A DNA stretch of 64,000 nt from Thioploca ingrica (lineage in GTDB: Bacteria; Pseudomonadota; Gammaproteobacteria; Beggiatoales; Beggiatoaceae): positions 4,216,001 through 4,280,000 of the forward strand of contig AP014633.1 in the NCBI GenBank assembly GCA_000828835.1, given 5' to 3'. The notes beneath the pieces were generated by a model. The model was not told the DNA's origin. It made no database searches and worked only from the letters and a program-made list of their open reading frames with translations. Positions 26,734 through 35,166 of the stretch are shown piece after piece (within the stretch, counting starts at the first letter, position 1; every line of letters begins with the position of its first letter). Position numbers and translations under genes: made by a program.

Positions 26734-26943
26734 TCATCGCGGTTGACTCTGGCGATCGATTTCGGCTAAGAATTCGGGATCGAAATCAATTGTGCCAAAG
26801 TGCTGAATTGCTTCAATCTGGTTACGCCGACGAACGTATTCTTTTAAAGCTTCATTAATCGTTTCGCGTTTGGTTTTATGTCCGCCTAGACGTTGAGCTT
26901 CTTCCAGGAGTTCTTTATCGGCGAGTTGGGTGTTAGTTGTCAT
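26734..26943 (-). CDS. VapB-family antitoxin, apparently orphan
   Basis: About 69 residues with the pattern of DUF2191/VapB antitoxins: ELLEEAQRLGGHKTKRETINEALKEYVRRR, a ribbon-helix-helix DNA-binding domain, then a C-terminal toxin-binding tail (FGTIDFDPEFLAEID). Such antitoxins normally precede a PIN-domain vapC, overlapping by a few bases, but downstream on this strand (below 26734) there is only the tail of the plus-strand hypothetical gene. ATG 26943 is preferred to ATG 26958 because GGAG lies nine bases upstream. It may be a solitary regulator or the remains of a module. Confidence 0.8.
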   Translation of the reverse strand: MTTNTQLADKELLEEAQRLGGHKTKRETINEALKEYVRRRNQIEAIQHFGTIDFDPEFLAEIDRQSQPR

Positions 26944-27049
26944 GGTGTTAGTCTCCATTATTTCTTGCTGTAATTCATTAAACCAGTCATCTTTTATTTT
27001 AATGGTAGTATTCTTTTATAAGCTTGAAGGTTCAAGTTACCATCAATTC

Positions 27050-27088
27050 GGGTGAACTCAACGCTGAGTTTGGTTCACCCGGTTTTTT
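27050..27088 (+). terminator. Hairpin with T run between vapB and aceF
   Basis: GGGTGAACTCA and the matching TGAGTTTGGTTCACCC form a long stem around GCG, followed on the plus strand by GGTTTTTTT. For the minus-strand aceF transcript the hairpin comes before no T run, so as an intrinsic terminator it points rightward; it may act both ways. Confidence 0.55.
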
Positions 27089-27093
27089 TAGCT

Positions 27094-28458
27094 CTACAAT
27101 AATAACCGTCTGACATCAGAAAGAATGAAACGGAGGTATTGAGTAAAGCGTGCGGCTAGAGCGCCGTCGATGACGCGGTGATCATATGATAATGAGAGCG
27201 GTAATATTAAACGCGGGACCAATTCACCATTTTGATAGACTGGCTGCAGTTGAGCACGCGATACGCCTAAAATGGCAACTTCGGGTGCGTTAATAATGGG
27301 CGTAAACGCGGTGCCACCAATGCCACCAAGACTAGAAATAGTAAAGCAAGCGCCTTGCATTTCGTGAGGAGATAACTTTTTATCCCGGGCTTTTTGACTG
27401 AGATCGCGTAAGTGAGCCGCTAATTCAAACAGTCCTTGGTTAGCAACGTCTTTTATCACCGGCACGACTAAGCCATCGGGTGTATCAACGGCGACGCCAA
27501 GGTGATAATACTTTTTCAAAATCAAGTTTTCTTTACTGCTATCCAGCGAAGCGTTGAAGGTGGGAAATTCTTTTAGCGCAGCGGCGCAGGCTTTTAATAG
27601 CAAACTTAGCAAAGTCACTTTAACTTGACGCCTTTCGCCCTCTGCCGCTAAATCGCGCCGAAACTGTTCCAGTTCAGTGATATCCGCTTCGTCAAATTGG
27701 GTAACATGAGGGATGTTAAGCCAACTGCGATGTAAACTAGCGCCCGCTAATTTTTGGATTCGACTGAGTGGCCGGATTTCAATGTCACCAAATTTGCTAA
27801 AATCAATCGCTGGAATTTCTGGAATGCCCATACCGCCGCCAGTCAGGGGTATCGCTAATCCAGGAACGCTACCTTCATTCATGACTTGTTTAACAAAATT
27901 GTGTACATCGGCTTTTAAAATTCGGCTGTGACGTCCACTACCTTTGACTCTAGCGAGATCGACGCCTAATTCGCGGGCTAAATGTCGAACGGCGGGACCA
28001 GCATGGGGTTTAGTAAAGGGTTGGTCGGCAATGGATTGTAGCGGTGGTGGCGGTAAGTTCTTTGGTCGCCTTAAATCCGCCATAATCGAAGGTGCAACCG
28101 CCGGTGCTGTACGAGATGAATCGCTACTACTAGAGGCAATCGGGGTTGAGGTTGAAGAGGGTAAAGGAGCCGGAGTGATTTTGACCGGTTCTACCACACT
28201 TGGGGACGTTAAAATCTCGGTAGTGGTATCTAAGATTAAAATAACGCTACCGACGGAGACTTTATCACCGACAGCGACTTTGATATCCTGAACTATCCCA
28301 GCATGGGAAGAAGGAATTTCCATCGTGGCTTTATCACTTTCGAGTGTGATAATAGATTGATCAACGGTAATGGGGTCACCTGGTTTAACGAGAATTTCAA
28401 GAATCGGTACTTCTTTGAAATCGCCAATATCGGGTACGGTAACTGCTTGCAATGCCAT
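27094..28458 (-). CDS. aceF: Pyruvate dehydrogenase E2, dihydrolipoamide acetyltransferase
   Basis: Core of the pyruvate dehydrogenase complex: moves the acetyl group from lipoate to CoA. 454 residues: one lipoyl domain with ESDKATMEIP (lipoylated Lys43), a Pro/Ser/Thr-rich linker (about 85-150), a peripheral-subunit-binding domain (GPAVRHLARELGVDLARVKGSG), and the catalytic domain ending with SYDHRVIDGALAARF, which carries the active-site His. E. coli AceF has three lipoyl domains; this single-domain form is common in other proteobacteria. AGGAGGG lies six bases upstream of the start. It follows aceE by 11 bases in one operon. No lpd (E3) gene follows; the E3 must be encoded elsewhere. Confidence 0.96.
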   Translation of the reverse strand: MALQAVTVPDIGDFKEVPILEILVKPGDPITVDQSIITLESDKATMEIPSSHAGIVQDIKVAVGDKVSVGSVILILDTTTEILTSPSVVEPVKITPAPLPSSTSTPIASSSSDSSRTAPAVAPSIMADLRRPKNLPPPPLQSIADQPFTKPHAGPAVRHLARELGVDLARVKGSGRHSRILKADVHNFVKQVMNEGSVPGLAIPLTGGGMGIPEIPAIDFSKFGDIEIRPLSRIQKLAGASLHRSWLNIPHVTQFDEADITELEQFRRDLAAEGERRQVKVTLLSLLLKACAAALKEFPTFNASLDSSKENLILKKYYHLGVAVDTPDGLVVPVIKDVANQGLFELAAHLRDLSQKARDKKLSPHEMQGACFTISSLGGIGGTAFTPIINAPEVAILGVSRAQLQPVYQNGELVPRLILPLSLSYDHRVIDGALAARFTQYLRFILSDVRRLLL

Positions 28459-28469
28459 CGGCTTCCCTC

Positions 28470-31130
28470 CTAAAGTGTCATGGGGTTAGGTTTATCCGCA
28501 TCCAATTCGTACTTGCGGATGGCTTCAGTTACTTGAGTGGCGGGAATTTCGCCTCTATCGGCTAAACCTTTCAGTGCAGCAACCGTGATGTAGTAACGAT
28601 CGATTTCAAAGAATTTACGCAATTGCTTGCGCGAATCACTGCGTCCAAAGCCATCGGTTCCTAAGACGTAATAAGAAGCGTGAGGGATACAAGCGCGAAT
28701 TTGATCGGCATAAAGTTTGACATAATCGGTAGCCGCGATCACTGGACCGGGTCGATCTTTAAGACATTCGTGCACATAACAAGAACGTGGCTCAGCTTCG
28801 GGATGAAGCATATTCCACCGTTGGCTCTCTAAACCTTGGCGGCGCAATTCAGTGAAACTGGTAACGCTCCAAATATCTGCCGTGACATCAAATTCTTCGG
28901 CTAATAAACTACTGGCGGCAATGGCTTCGCGAAGAATCGCACCACTGCCTAATAATTGCACTCGAGGCCCGGTTTTTTTAACGCCTTCTTTGAATAAATA
29001 CATGCCTTTGAGAATGCCGGCTTGCACCCCTTCAGGCATAGCGGGATGAAGATAATTTTCATTCATGGCAGTGAGGTAATAAAAGATATTCTCTTGCTCT
29101 TTATACATTCGCCGTAAGCCATCATGAATAATAACAGCCATTTCATAAGCAAAGGTGGGATCGTAAGCCACACAATTGGGAATATTCGCTGCCATTACTA
29201 AACTATGTCCATCTTGATGTTGGAGTCCTTCACCAGATAAAGTAGTCCGTCCCGCTGTTCCGCCGAATAAAAAGCCGCGCGCCTGCATATCGCCAGCCGC
29301 CCAAATTAAATCACCGACCCGCTGAAATCCAAACATAGAATAGAAAATATAAAATGGCACCATATTAATACCATGATTGCTATAAGCCGTGGCTGCTGCT
29401 ATCCAAGAAGAGATTGCGCCGGCTTCACAAATTCCTTCTTCTAGAATTTGACCTTTTTTATCCTCATGATAATACATGACTTGATCAGCATCTTGGGGTT
29501 CATATAACTGTCCTTGCGAGGAGTAAATGCCCAATTGCCGAAATAACCCTTCCATACCAAAAGTTCGCGCTTCATCCGGAACAATCGGCACGACATATTC
29601 CCCCATTTTTTTATCCCGAGTCAAAGCGGAAAGCATTCGCACAAAAGCCATCGTCGTCGAGATTTCTCGATCCCCGGTGCCTTTCAACATATTGTCAAAG
29701 ATACTTAAATCGGGCACTTCAATGGGTGTAGCAATCTTGCTCCGAATCGGTAAATAGCCCCCTAATGCTTGGCGCTGCTCATGCAGATACTTCATTTCCG
29801 GGCTATCGGTAGGGGGTTTATAAAAGGGAACATCGGCTAACTGAACATCTGAAATGGGAATATTAAAGCGATCTCGAAAAGCGCGAATCGCATCTTGACC
29901 CATTTTCTTTTGTTGATGAGTAATATTTTGTCCTTCGCCCGCCATGCCCATGCCGTAGCCTTTAACCGTTTTAGCTAAGATAACCGTGGGTTGGCCTTTA
30001 TGTTTAACCGCAGCGGCATAAGCGGCGTAAATTTTATGCGGATCATGCCCACCGCGATTCAACCGCCAAATGTCTTCGTCGGTCATTTTGGCAACTATCG
30101 CTTTGAGTTCGGGATATTTACCAAAGAAATGTTCCCGGGTATAAGCACCGCCTTTGGCTTTGTAATTTTGATATTCACCATCAACGCATTCTTCCATGCG
30201 TTTGCGCAATAAGCCTTGCATATCCATAGCAAATAGCGGATCCCAATAGGAACCCCAAATCACTTTAATGACATTCCAACCCGAACCGCGAAAATCGGCT
30301 TCTAACTCCTGAATAATCTTGCCATTACCCCGTACCGGTCCATCTAAACGTTGTAAATTACAATTCACCACAAAAATGAGATTATCTAGTTTTTCCCGTG
30401 CCGCCAGCGCAATGGCACCGAGTGATTCCGGTTCATCCATTTCGCCATCGCCAGTAAATGCCCACACTTTTCGGCCTTCGGTATTCGCCAAACCACGGTC
30501 ATGTAAATACTTCATAAAGCGAGCTTGATAAATCGCCATAATCGGCCCCAAGCCCATCGATACCGTCGGAAATTGCCAGAAATCCGGCATTAACCACGGA
30601 TGCGGATAGGAAGAAAGCCCTTTTCCATTGACTTCTTGCCGAAAATTCAGCAATTGTTCTTCACTAATGCGTCCTTCTAAAAAAGCCCGGGCATAAATAC
30701 CAGGCGCCGAATGACCTTGAAAATAAACTAAATCACCCCCGTGGGTAACCGAGCGCGCCTGAAAAAAATGATTAAAACCCACATCATATAAAGTCGCTGC
30801 CGAAGCAAACGAGGCAATATGTCCACCCAATTCAGTACTTTGGCGATTCGCTTGTACCACCATCGCCATGGCATTCCAGCGGACTAACGAACGAATTTTC
30901 CATTCTAACTCTGGATTACCTGGGCTTCGTTCTTCTAAATGATGAGGAATCGTATTGACATAAGCGGTAGTAGCTCGGTGAGGCAGGTAAGTGCCCGAGC
31001 GGCGTGCCTTATCGATGAGCGATTCTAAAATAAAATGCGCCCGTTCTGGGCCTTCTTTCTCTAAAACACTTTCTAACGCCTCTAACCATTCCTGCGTTTC
31101 TTGAGAATCAATGTCGGTGTAGTCTGTCAT
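28470..31130 (-). CDS. aceE: Pyruvate dehydrogenase E1, homodimeric type
   Basis: Thiamine-diphosphate enzyme that decarboxylates pyruvate and acetylates the lipoyl arm of AceF. About 886 residues, matching the homodimeric gammaproteobacterial/actinobacterial type. Seen: the thiamine-binding GDGEMDEPES...NLIFVVNCNLQRLDGPVRGNG segment (GDG...NLQ motif) near residues 220-275, HQQKKMGQ, and the GLQHQDGHSLV segment of the pyrimidine-binding half. The frame extends to 31154, but ATG 31130 (MTDYTD) is chosen because GGAG lies a few bases upstream and the length then agrees with known AceE. First gene of aceEF; divergent from the radical SAM pseudogene. Confidence 0.96.
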   Translation of the reverse strand: MTDYTDIDSQETQEWLEALESVLEKEGPERAHFILESLIDKARRSGTYLPHRATTAYVNTIPHHLEERSPGNPELEWKIRSLVRWNAMAMVVQANRQSTELGGHIASFASAATLYDVGFNHFFQARSVTHGGDLVYFQGHSAPGIYARAFLEGRISEEQLLNFRQEVNGKGLSSYPHPWLMPDFWQFPTVSMGLGPIMAIYQARFMKYLHDRGLANTEGRKVWAFTGDGEMDEPESLGAIALAAREKLDNLIFVVNCNLQRLDGPVRGNGKIIQELEADFRGSGWNVIKVIWGSYWDPLFAMDMQGLLRKRMEECVDGEYQNYKAKGGAYTREHFFGKYPELKAIVAKMTDEDIWRLNRGGHDPHKIYAAYAAAVKHKGQPTVILAKTVKGYGMGMAGEGQNITHQQKKMGQDAIRAFRDRFNIPISDVQLADVPFYKPPTDSPEMKYLHEQRQALGGYLPIRSKIATPIEVPDLSIFDNMLKGTGDREISTTMAFVRMLSALTRDKKMGEYVVPIVPDEARTFGMEGLFRQLGIYSSQGQLYEPQDADQVMYYHEDKKGQILEEGICEAGAISSWIAAATAYSNHGINMVPFYIFYSMFGFQRVGDLIWAAGDMQARGFLFGGTAGRTTLSGEGLQHQDGHSLVMAANIPNCVAYDPTFAYEMAVIIHDGLRRMYKEQENIFYYLTAMNENYLHPAMPEGVQAGILKGMYLFKEGVKKTGPRVQLLGSGAILREAIAASSLLAEEFDVTADIWSVTSFTELRRQGLESQRWNMLHPEAEPRSCYVHECLKDRPGPVIAATDYVKLYADQIRACIPHASYYVLGTDGFGRSDSRKQLRKFFEIDRYYITVAALKGLADRGEIPATQVTEAIRKYELDADKPNPMTL

Positions 31131-31227
31131 TATGACTCCGGTTCTTTTAAACAATAAGTTAATTAGAAAAGACTATTTTTCTAATCACCACAAGCGGGAT
31201 TCAATCGCAGCAAAAAGTTGGAATTAT

Positions 31228-31818
31228 ATGCCAACTTATAGCGAGTTGAAGATTGTAAGGCAAAGAAATTTTTTGTCGAATGGAGTTACCGGGTGGAGGG
31301 GGAAAAGAATGTCACTTGATAAGAAGTATGATCTCATTGCCATGGATATAACAAGTAACTGTAACCTTCGATGTCCATTTTGTCTGAAATGATTATTCTC
31401 AAATAAAAGGGAATACATTTATGACAGAGGAAATGTTTAATAAAGCCATGCAACTTCTACCACTGACTCATGATGGTTTGTTCTTTATCTCTTGCTTGTT
31501 TGAACCGACTATCCATGCTAATCTCATCAATTTTTTAGAAAAAATACCTTTAGGAATATAGGAAAAAAGTTTTTTTCACCACTAATCTTGCTAAGAAGTT
31601 GAAGGCAAGAAATTAAAAGTCATTCTTCTTGAAGAAGAAGATAATTTAGTGGCAAACAAAGTAGCCTTTTTCCAATTTGTTGACCATCACACTTTCACTT
31701 TACCACCCGATTACCAATTCCATCGAGAAGAACTCTATGAAGGAGGGGAATTCCTTAAGTGGTCTGTTGGACACGCTGCGCTTAGTCCGACCTACAAAAC
31801 TACAAAACTACAAAACTA
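31228..31818 (+). pseudogene. Radical SAM protein, frameshifted and truncated
   Basis: A broken gene. Frame 1 runs from ATG 31228 to SNCNLRCPFCLK (radical SAM CxxxCxxC), then meets TGA at 31390. Dropping one A from the AAA at 31387-31389 restores LNDYSQIKGNTF and reads on into MTEEMFNKAMQLLPL...LFEPTIHANL, as in intact radical SAM relatives. A TAG at 31559 ends that frame; dropping one base near 31556 restores YRKKVFFTTNLAKKL. Further on, after a degenerate stretch, VDHHTFTLPPDYQFHREELYEGG continues in another frame and ends in a threefold CTACAAAA repeat (about 31793-31818). Two single-base lesions plus a probable deletion argue for decay rather than one sequencing error. An intact radical SAM gene follows on the same strand. 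Confidence 0.8.
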
Positions 31819-31856
31819 AATCGATTTGGGGGACGATAACAAAAGGAATAATTTTT

Positions 31857-34430
31857 ATGTTAAGTTTTGAAAGGTATGGTGCCATTCAACCAGAATGGGA
31901 GGGTACTGTTGGTGAGATTATCAAAGACAAACCATTACGACAAAGCTTTACTTGTATTCATCCAACTTTAGTTCGACTGGAAGTATTTTTATACACTTAT
32001 CATCGAATTAACCCTTGTCGATTATGGCTAAAATTGTGGGAAGGAAATTGGCACGGTAATGATAAAAAAATCATAAACCCAATTCGGATCATTGGTCCCT
32101 TGGAAATGGAATCTGTATCAACCGATGGTTGGTTTTCTTTTGAATTTACACCACTTCCTCATAGTCGAGGCCAAATTTATACTTTTAGTTTAGAATCGGA
32201 TGCCATAACGAGAGATCAAGCCATTTCTGTTATGGGGATTAAAAATCACCACTTATACTGGTTTTTTGGTAAAAAAGTGGTTAAGGGTTCCATAGCGTTC
32301 AAGGCAGTTTGTATAAAACACCATGAGATATATGCTAATTTTAGTCAGTGTCGATCTCATTTAGAACAAGGAAAAGTCAAAGTCGATCATTTTCCCTTGC
32401 AAATGCGAGTGGAAGTGTCTAGGTTATGCAATCTCAAGTGTATCATGTGTCCACATAGTGACCCTCATTACAATCCAGCACCTAATAAAGTTTATTTTAT
32501 GAGTCTGGAGACTTTTCAATCTTTAACCCCTTTTCTTCCTTATATAACAGTGCTTTCGGCATTCGGTTTAGGTGAGCCTTTTTTAAACCCGGAATTTTTA
32601 GAGATATTACGCTACGCTAAACGTCTTAATCCTTATCTAACGATTTTTGTTTCCACGAATGGTCTGTCATTAAAAGAAGAAATCATTCAACCAATTATCC
32701 AAGAAAAACTAATTCAAATTTTACAAATTTCAATCGATAGCATCAATCCGACAACATTTGAGCATATTCGTCGAAAAGGTCACTATGACAAAGTCATACA
32801 TCATATTAAAAATTGGGTAACACAACGCGCTGTGCAGAAAGCAGAATGGCTTCATCTTCAAGTAGGTATGGTCGTAATGAAAGAGAATGCGAATGAAATA
32901 TACGATTATATTTGTGAGATGGCGGAATTGGGGGTAAATGCTATTCGGTTGGATACGGTTAAAAGTTATGAGAAACTGCGGGTGACCGATTTAGCAAGCT
33001 TACATCAAATATTAGAGCAACTTGAACGGGCTAAAGCGTTTTTAAAAGGTAAAAGAACAGTATTAGCCGGTGCAGATACTCTTATTATTGAAATTGAAAG
33101 AGATATTCAAAGAGCTAAAGAACAAACCCGTCATCATTTCTCGGTTAATAGCAAAACGATAAAAGCTTCTTCTCAAATTTTACCAAACACAAATTTGAAC
33201 GAAGCCGACAACATAAAATCTACTAATGAGTCACAACTTATTCCAATTATTCCGAATTCACAAAAAAAGAGTGGCCGTCATCGTTTACCCTTGTGTAGTG
33301 TGCCTTGGGAAAGTCTAATGGTCGCCGCTGATGGCGAGGTATTACTCTGTTGTAATAACTACAAACCCATGGGCTCGGTTAACCAGAGTATAGAAACGGT
33401 ATGGAATAATACTTCTTACCAACAGGTACGACAAGAGATGATCTTAGGTCAACCGGAACCACTGTGTCAAAGTTGTTTAGACGCATTGCTTGTGGCTGAT
33501 CAAGCTATCAAAGGAACCTATTTAGATCGTCGTTTAAGTTCAGAAAATTCTGCCATAGTCCCTCCAGCGATTGTAGGGCAAGCAGTTAATCAAATGACGA
33601 TTTCAGTTCATTCTCACCTGACCAGTCATATTATTTGTCAGAGTTTTTATGAAAATCGAAATGAAGGCTTGACTGATTGGCAGGTACCTATTTTGGGTTT
33701 CCTTGAAATCAATTCATCAACAACACCACTGCCTCATTTTATAGCTCTTGCTTTAAACGGGATTATTGAGGCAGTAGCAACAACGCATTTTTTTAATAGC
33801 AGTTGTTTAAAATGGCGGACTGAAATTAATGGTTCCCTTTTTAGGAACGGAGAAAATCATCTTGAAGTTTTTTGTGTTTATCATACTCACGATCAAATTC
33901 ATTTGAGTCGTTCTCAACCAGTACAAACTTTAAAACCTTATTCATATCTCATCACACATAATAATGGTCGAGAATTTATTGTTGACCCTCATAAAACGTT
34001 AATACCCGTCTCCCAGCAAGCGCTTATTGGACATTTAGACGAAATCGAAATAGAAAATCAAAATATTTTTTTTCGAGGGTGGGCATTAGACACAAATCGA
34101 CTTCAACTACCTGAATGGATTGTTATCTTTTTAAATAATCAGTATCTATATCGCGAAAAAACCTGGGTTGAACGACCTGATGTCGTTGCCAATGTTTATG
34201 ATCATCAATTCACCCATTTTTCTTGGAAGGAACGATTAAAAAAACGACTTGGCATTCATCAAGAAATTGGAAAAAATCATAATCGGTTATATTCAGGATT
34301 TATAATTGAATTACCTTTAGTTTTTTTTGAAAATATTTATAGTTCATCTATTCGTTTATTTGCCATTTCAAAAAGTCATATCGCTTCGGAGTTGATTTAT
34401 CCTAATCATAGCCCGTGTAAGTTAGGCTGA
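31857..34430 (+). CDS. Multidomain radical SAM/SPASM-like protein
   Basis: 857 residues. N-terminal module (about 30-160; FTCIHPTLVRLEVFLYTY, WFSFEFTPL, YTFSLES) resembles a beta-sandwich found at the ends of some glycosyltransferases and methyltransferases in surface-polysaccharide loci. Radical SAM domain from about 185, with VSRLCNLKCIMCPHSD (three Cys near 191-198) and GEPFLNPEFLEIL. A SPASM-like cluster domain follows: CSVPWESLMVAADGEVLLCCNNY and CQSC (about 479-541). The C-terminal 290 residues are beta-rich (FFRGWALDTNRLQLPEW) and occur in related sugar-modifying proteins. Substrate unknown; a peptide or carbohydrate modification is suggested by the domains. ATG 31857 is preferred to the TTG 60 codons upstream: AAAAGGA lies about ten bases before it and the upstream codons overlap pseudogene sequence. 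Confidence 0.78.
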   Translation: MLSFERYGAIQPEWEGTVGEIIKDKPLRQSFTCIHPTLVRLEVFLYTYHRINPCRLWLKLWEGNWHGNDKKIINPIRIIGPLEMESVSTDGWFSFEFTPLPHSRGQIYTFSLESDAITRDQAISVMGIKNHHLYWFFGKKVVKGSIAFKAVCIKHHEIYANFSQCRSHLEQGKVKVDHFPLQMRVEVSRLCNLKCIMCPHSDPHYNPAPNKVYFMSLETFQSLTPFLPYITVLSAFGLGEPFLNPEFLEILRYAKRLNPYLTIFVSTNGLSLKEEIIQPIIQEKLIQILQISIDSINPTTFEHIRRKGHYDKVIHHIKNWVTQRAVQKAEWLHLQVGMVVMKENANEIYDYICEMAELGVNAIRLDTVKSYEKLRVTDLASLHQILEQLERAKAFLKGKRTVLAGADTLIIEIERDIQRAKEQTRHHFSVNSKTIKASSQILPNTNLNEADNIKSTNESQLIPIIPNSQKKSGRHRLPLCSVPWESLMVAADGEVLLCCNNYKPMGSVNQSIETVWNNTSYQQVRQEMILGQPEPLCQSCLDALLVADQAIKGTYLDRRLSSENSAIVPPAIVGQAVNQMTISVHSHLTSHIICQSFYENRNEGLTDWQVPILGFLEINSSTTPLPHFIALALNGIIEAVATTHFFNSSCLKWRTEINGSLFRNGENHLEVFCVYHTHDQIHLSRSQPVQTLKPYSYLITHNNGREFIVDPHKTLIPVSQQALIGHLDEIEIENQNIFFRGWALDTNRLQLPEWIVIFLNNQYLYREKTWVERPDVVANVYDHQFTHFSWKERLKKRLGIHQEIGKNHNRLYSGFIIELPLVFFENIYSSSIRLFAISKSHIASELIYPNHSPCKLG

Positions 34431-34458
34431 CTAAGGAAGCTATTCATAGGGCAAGTAA

Positions 34459-34528
34459 CATGGATGGAACAAGGTGAGATCCAGAAGGAGATTATGCTAT
34501 TCCTGGATTCCACTGCGTTCCATCCAGG
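34459..34528. repeat. TGGATGGAAC inverted-repeat element
   Basis: CCTGGAT...ATCCAGG at 34502-34528 forms a hairpin around TCCACTGCGTTCC; a partial copy, TGGATGGAAC...ATCCAG, precedes it at about 34459-34485 in the opposite sense. It lies between the convergent radical SAM and Uma2 genes. Confidence 0.5.
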
Positions 34529-34535
34529 CTACACT

Positions 34536-35138
34536 TTACCTGAAATTGCTTAAATCTATACCGATCGTTGCCAATTTCATGGGGGTGATTCGCTCATTTC
34601 GACGGGGCTTGAGCATGATTCGGTAGCTCTCTTCATGAGGTTCTTGGTAGATTTCTAGGCGATTACCACGAATATCCAGCAACCACACTTCTACAATGCC
34701 GTAGCGGGCATATAATGGCACTTTAACATGGCGGTCATAGTTCAGGCTCGTGTCCGCCACTTCGATAATGAGCAGGACATCTTCGGCATGGGGATGGGCT
34801 TCGCGATAGGGTTGTTCACGGGGGCGTAGTAAAGCAATATCCGGTTGTGGTTCGTTATATTCGTCTAAATGGACCGGGTTTTGGATGCGTACCGTAATGT
34901 CTTCTGGTACGGTCTTGACAAAAAATTGGTTCAATCGGTCTACCCAGTCCGCGTGTTCACTGCCTATTGGAGCCATCGTCATAATCCTCGCGTCAATTAA
35001 TTCAGTTCGTTCGCCTTTAGCCCAAATACCGATTTCTCCCATGCGGTGGTATGTAGCCACATTGATGGGATAAAGGTGTGGCTCAGCAGTAGCGGCGGTT
35101 GACGAAATGTTTTCTAGATATTCAGCGATTGCACTCAT
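34536..35138 (-). CDS. Uma2-family (DUF820) PD-(D/E)XK nuclease-like protein
   Basis: 200 residues, full-length Uma2/DUF820 member. Seen in order: MGEIGIWAKGERTELIDARIMTM (family N-terminal strand pair with Glu), GSEHADWVDRLNQFF, EPQPDIALLRP (the Asp of the nuclease core), LLIIEVADTSLNYDRHVKVPLYARYGIVEVWLLD (E-V-A-D-x-S then the conserved K-x-x-x-Y-A helix). All core residues are present, unlike the shorter copy at 25.6 kb. Role undetermined: the fold implies nucleic acid cleavage, but no function has been shown for the family. It is 28 bases beyond the STAND/WD40 gene on the same strand and may be co-transcribed with it. A purine-rich GGAGG precedes the start. Confidence 0.85.
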   Translation of the reverse strand: MSAIAEYLENISSTAATAEPHLYPINVATYHRMGEIGIWAKGERTELIDARIMTMAPIGSEHADWVDRLNQFFVKTVPEDITVRIQNPVHLDEYNEPQPDIALLRPREQPYREAHPHAEDVLLIIEVADTSLNYDRHVKVPLYARYGIVEVWLLDIRGNRLEIYQEPHEESYRIMLKPRRNERITPMKLATIGIDLSNFR

Positions 35139-35166
35139 AATTCATTTACCTCCAAACCGGTTTGTT

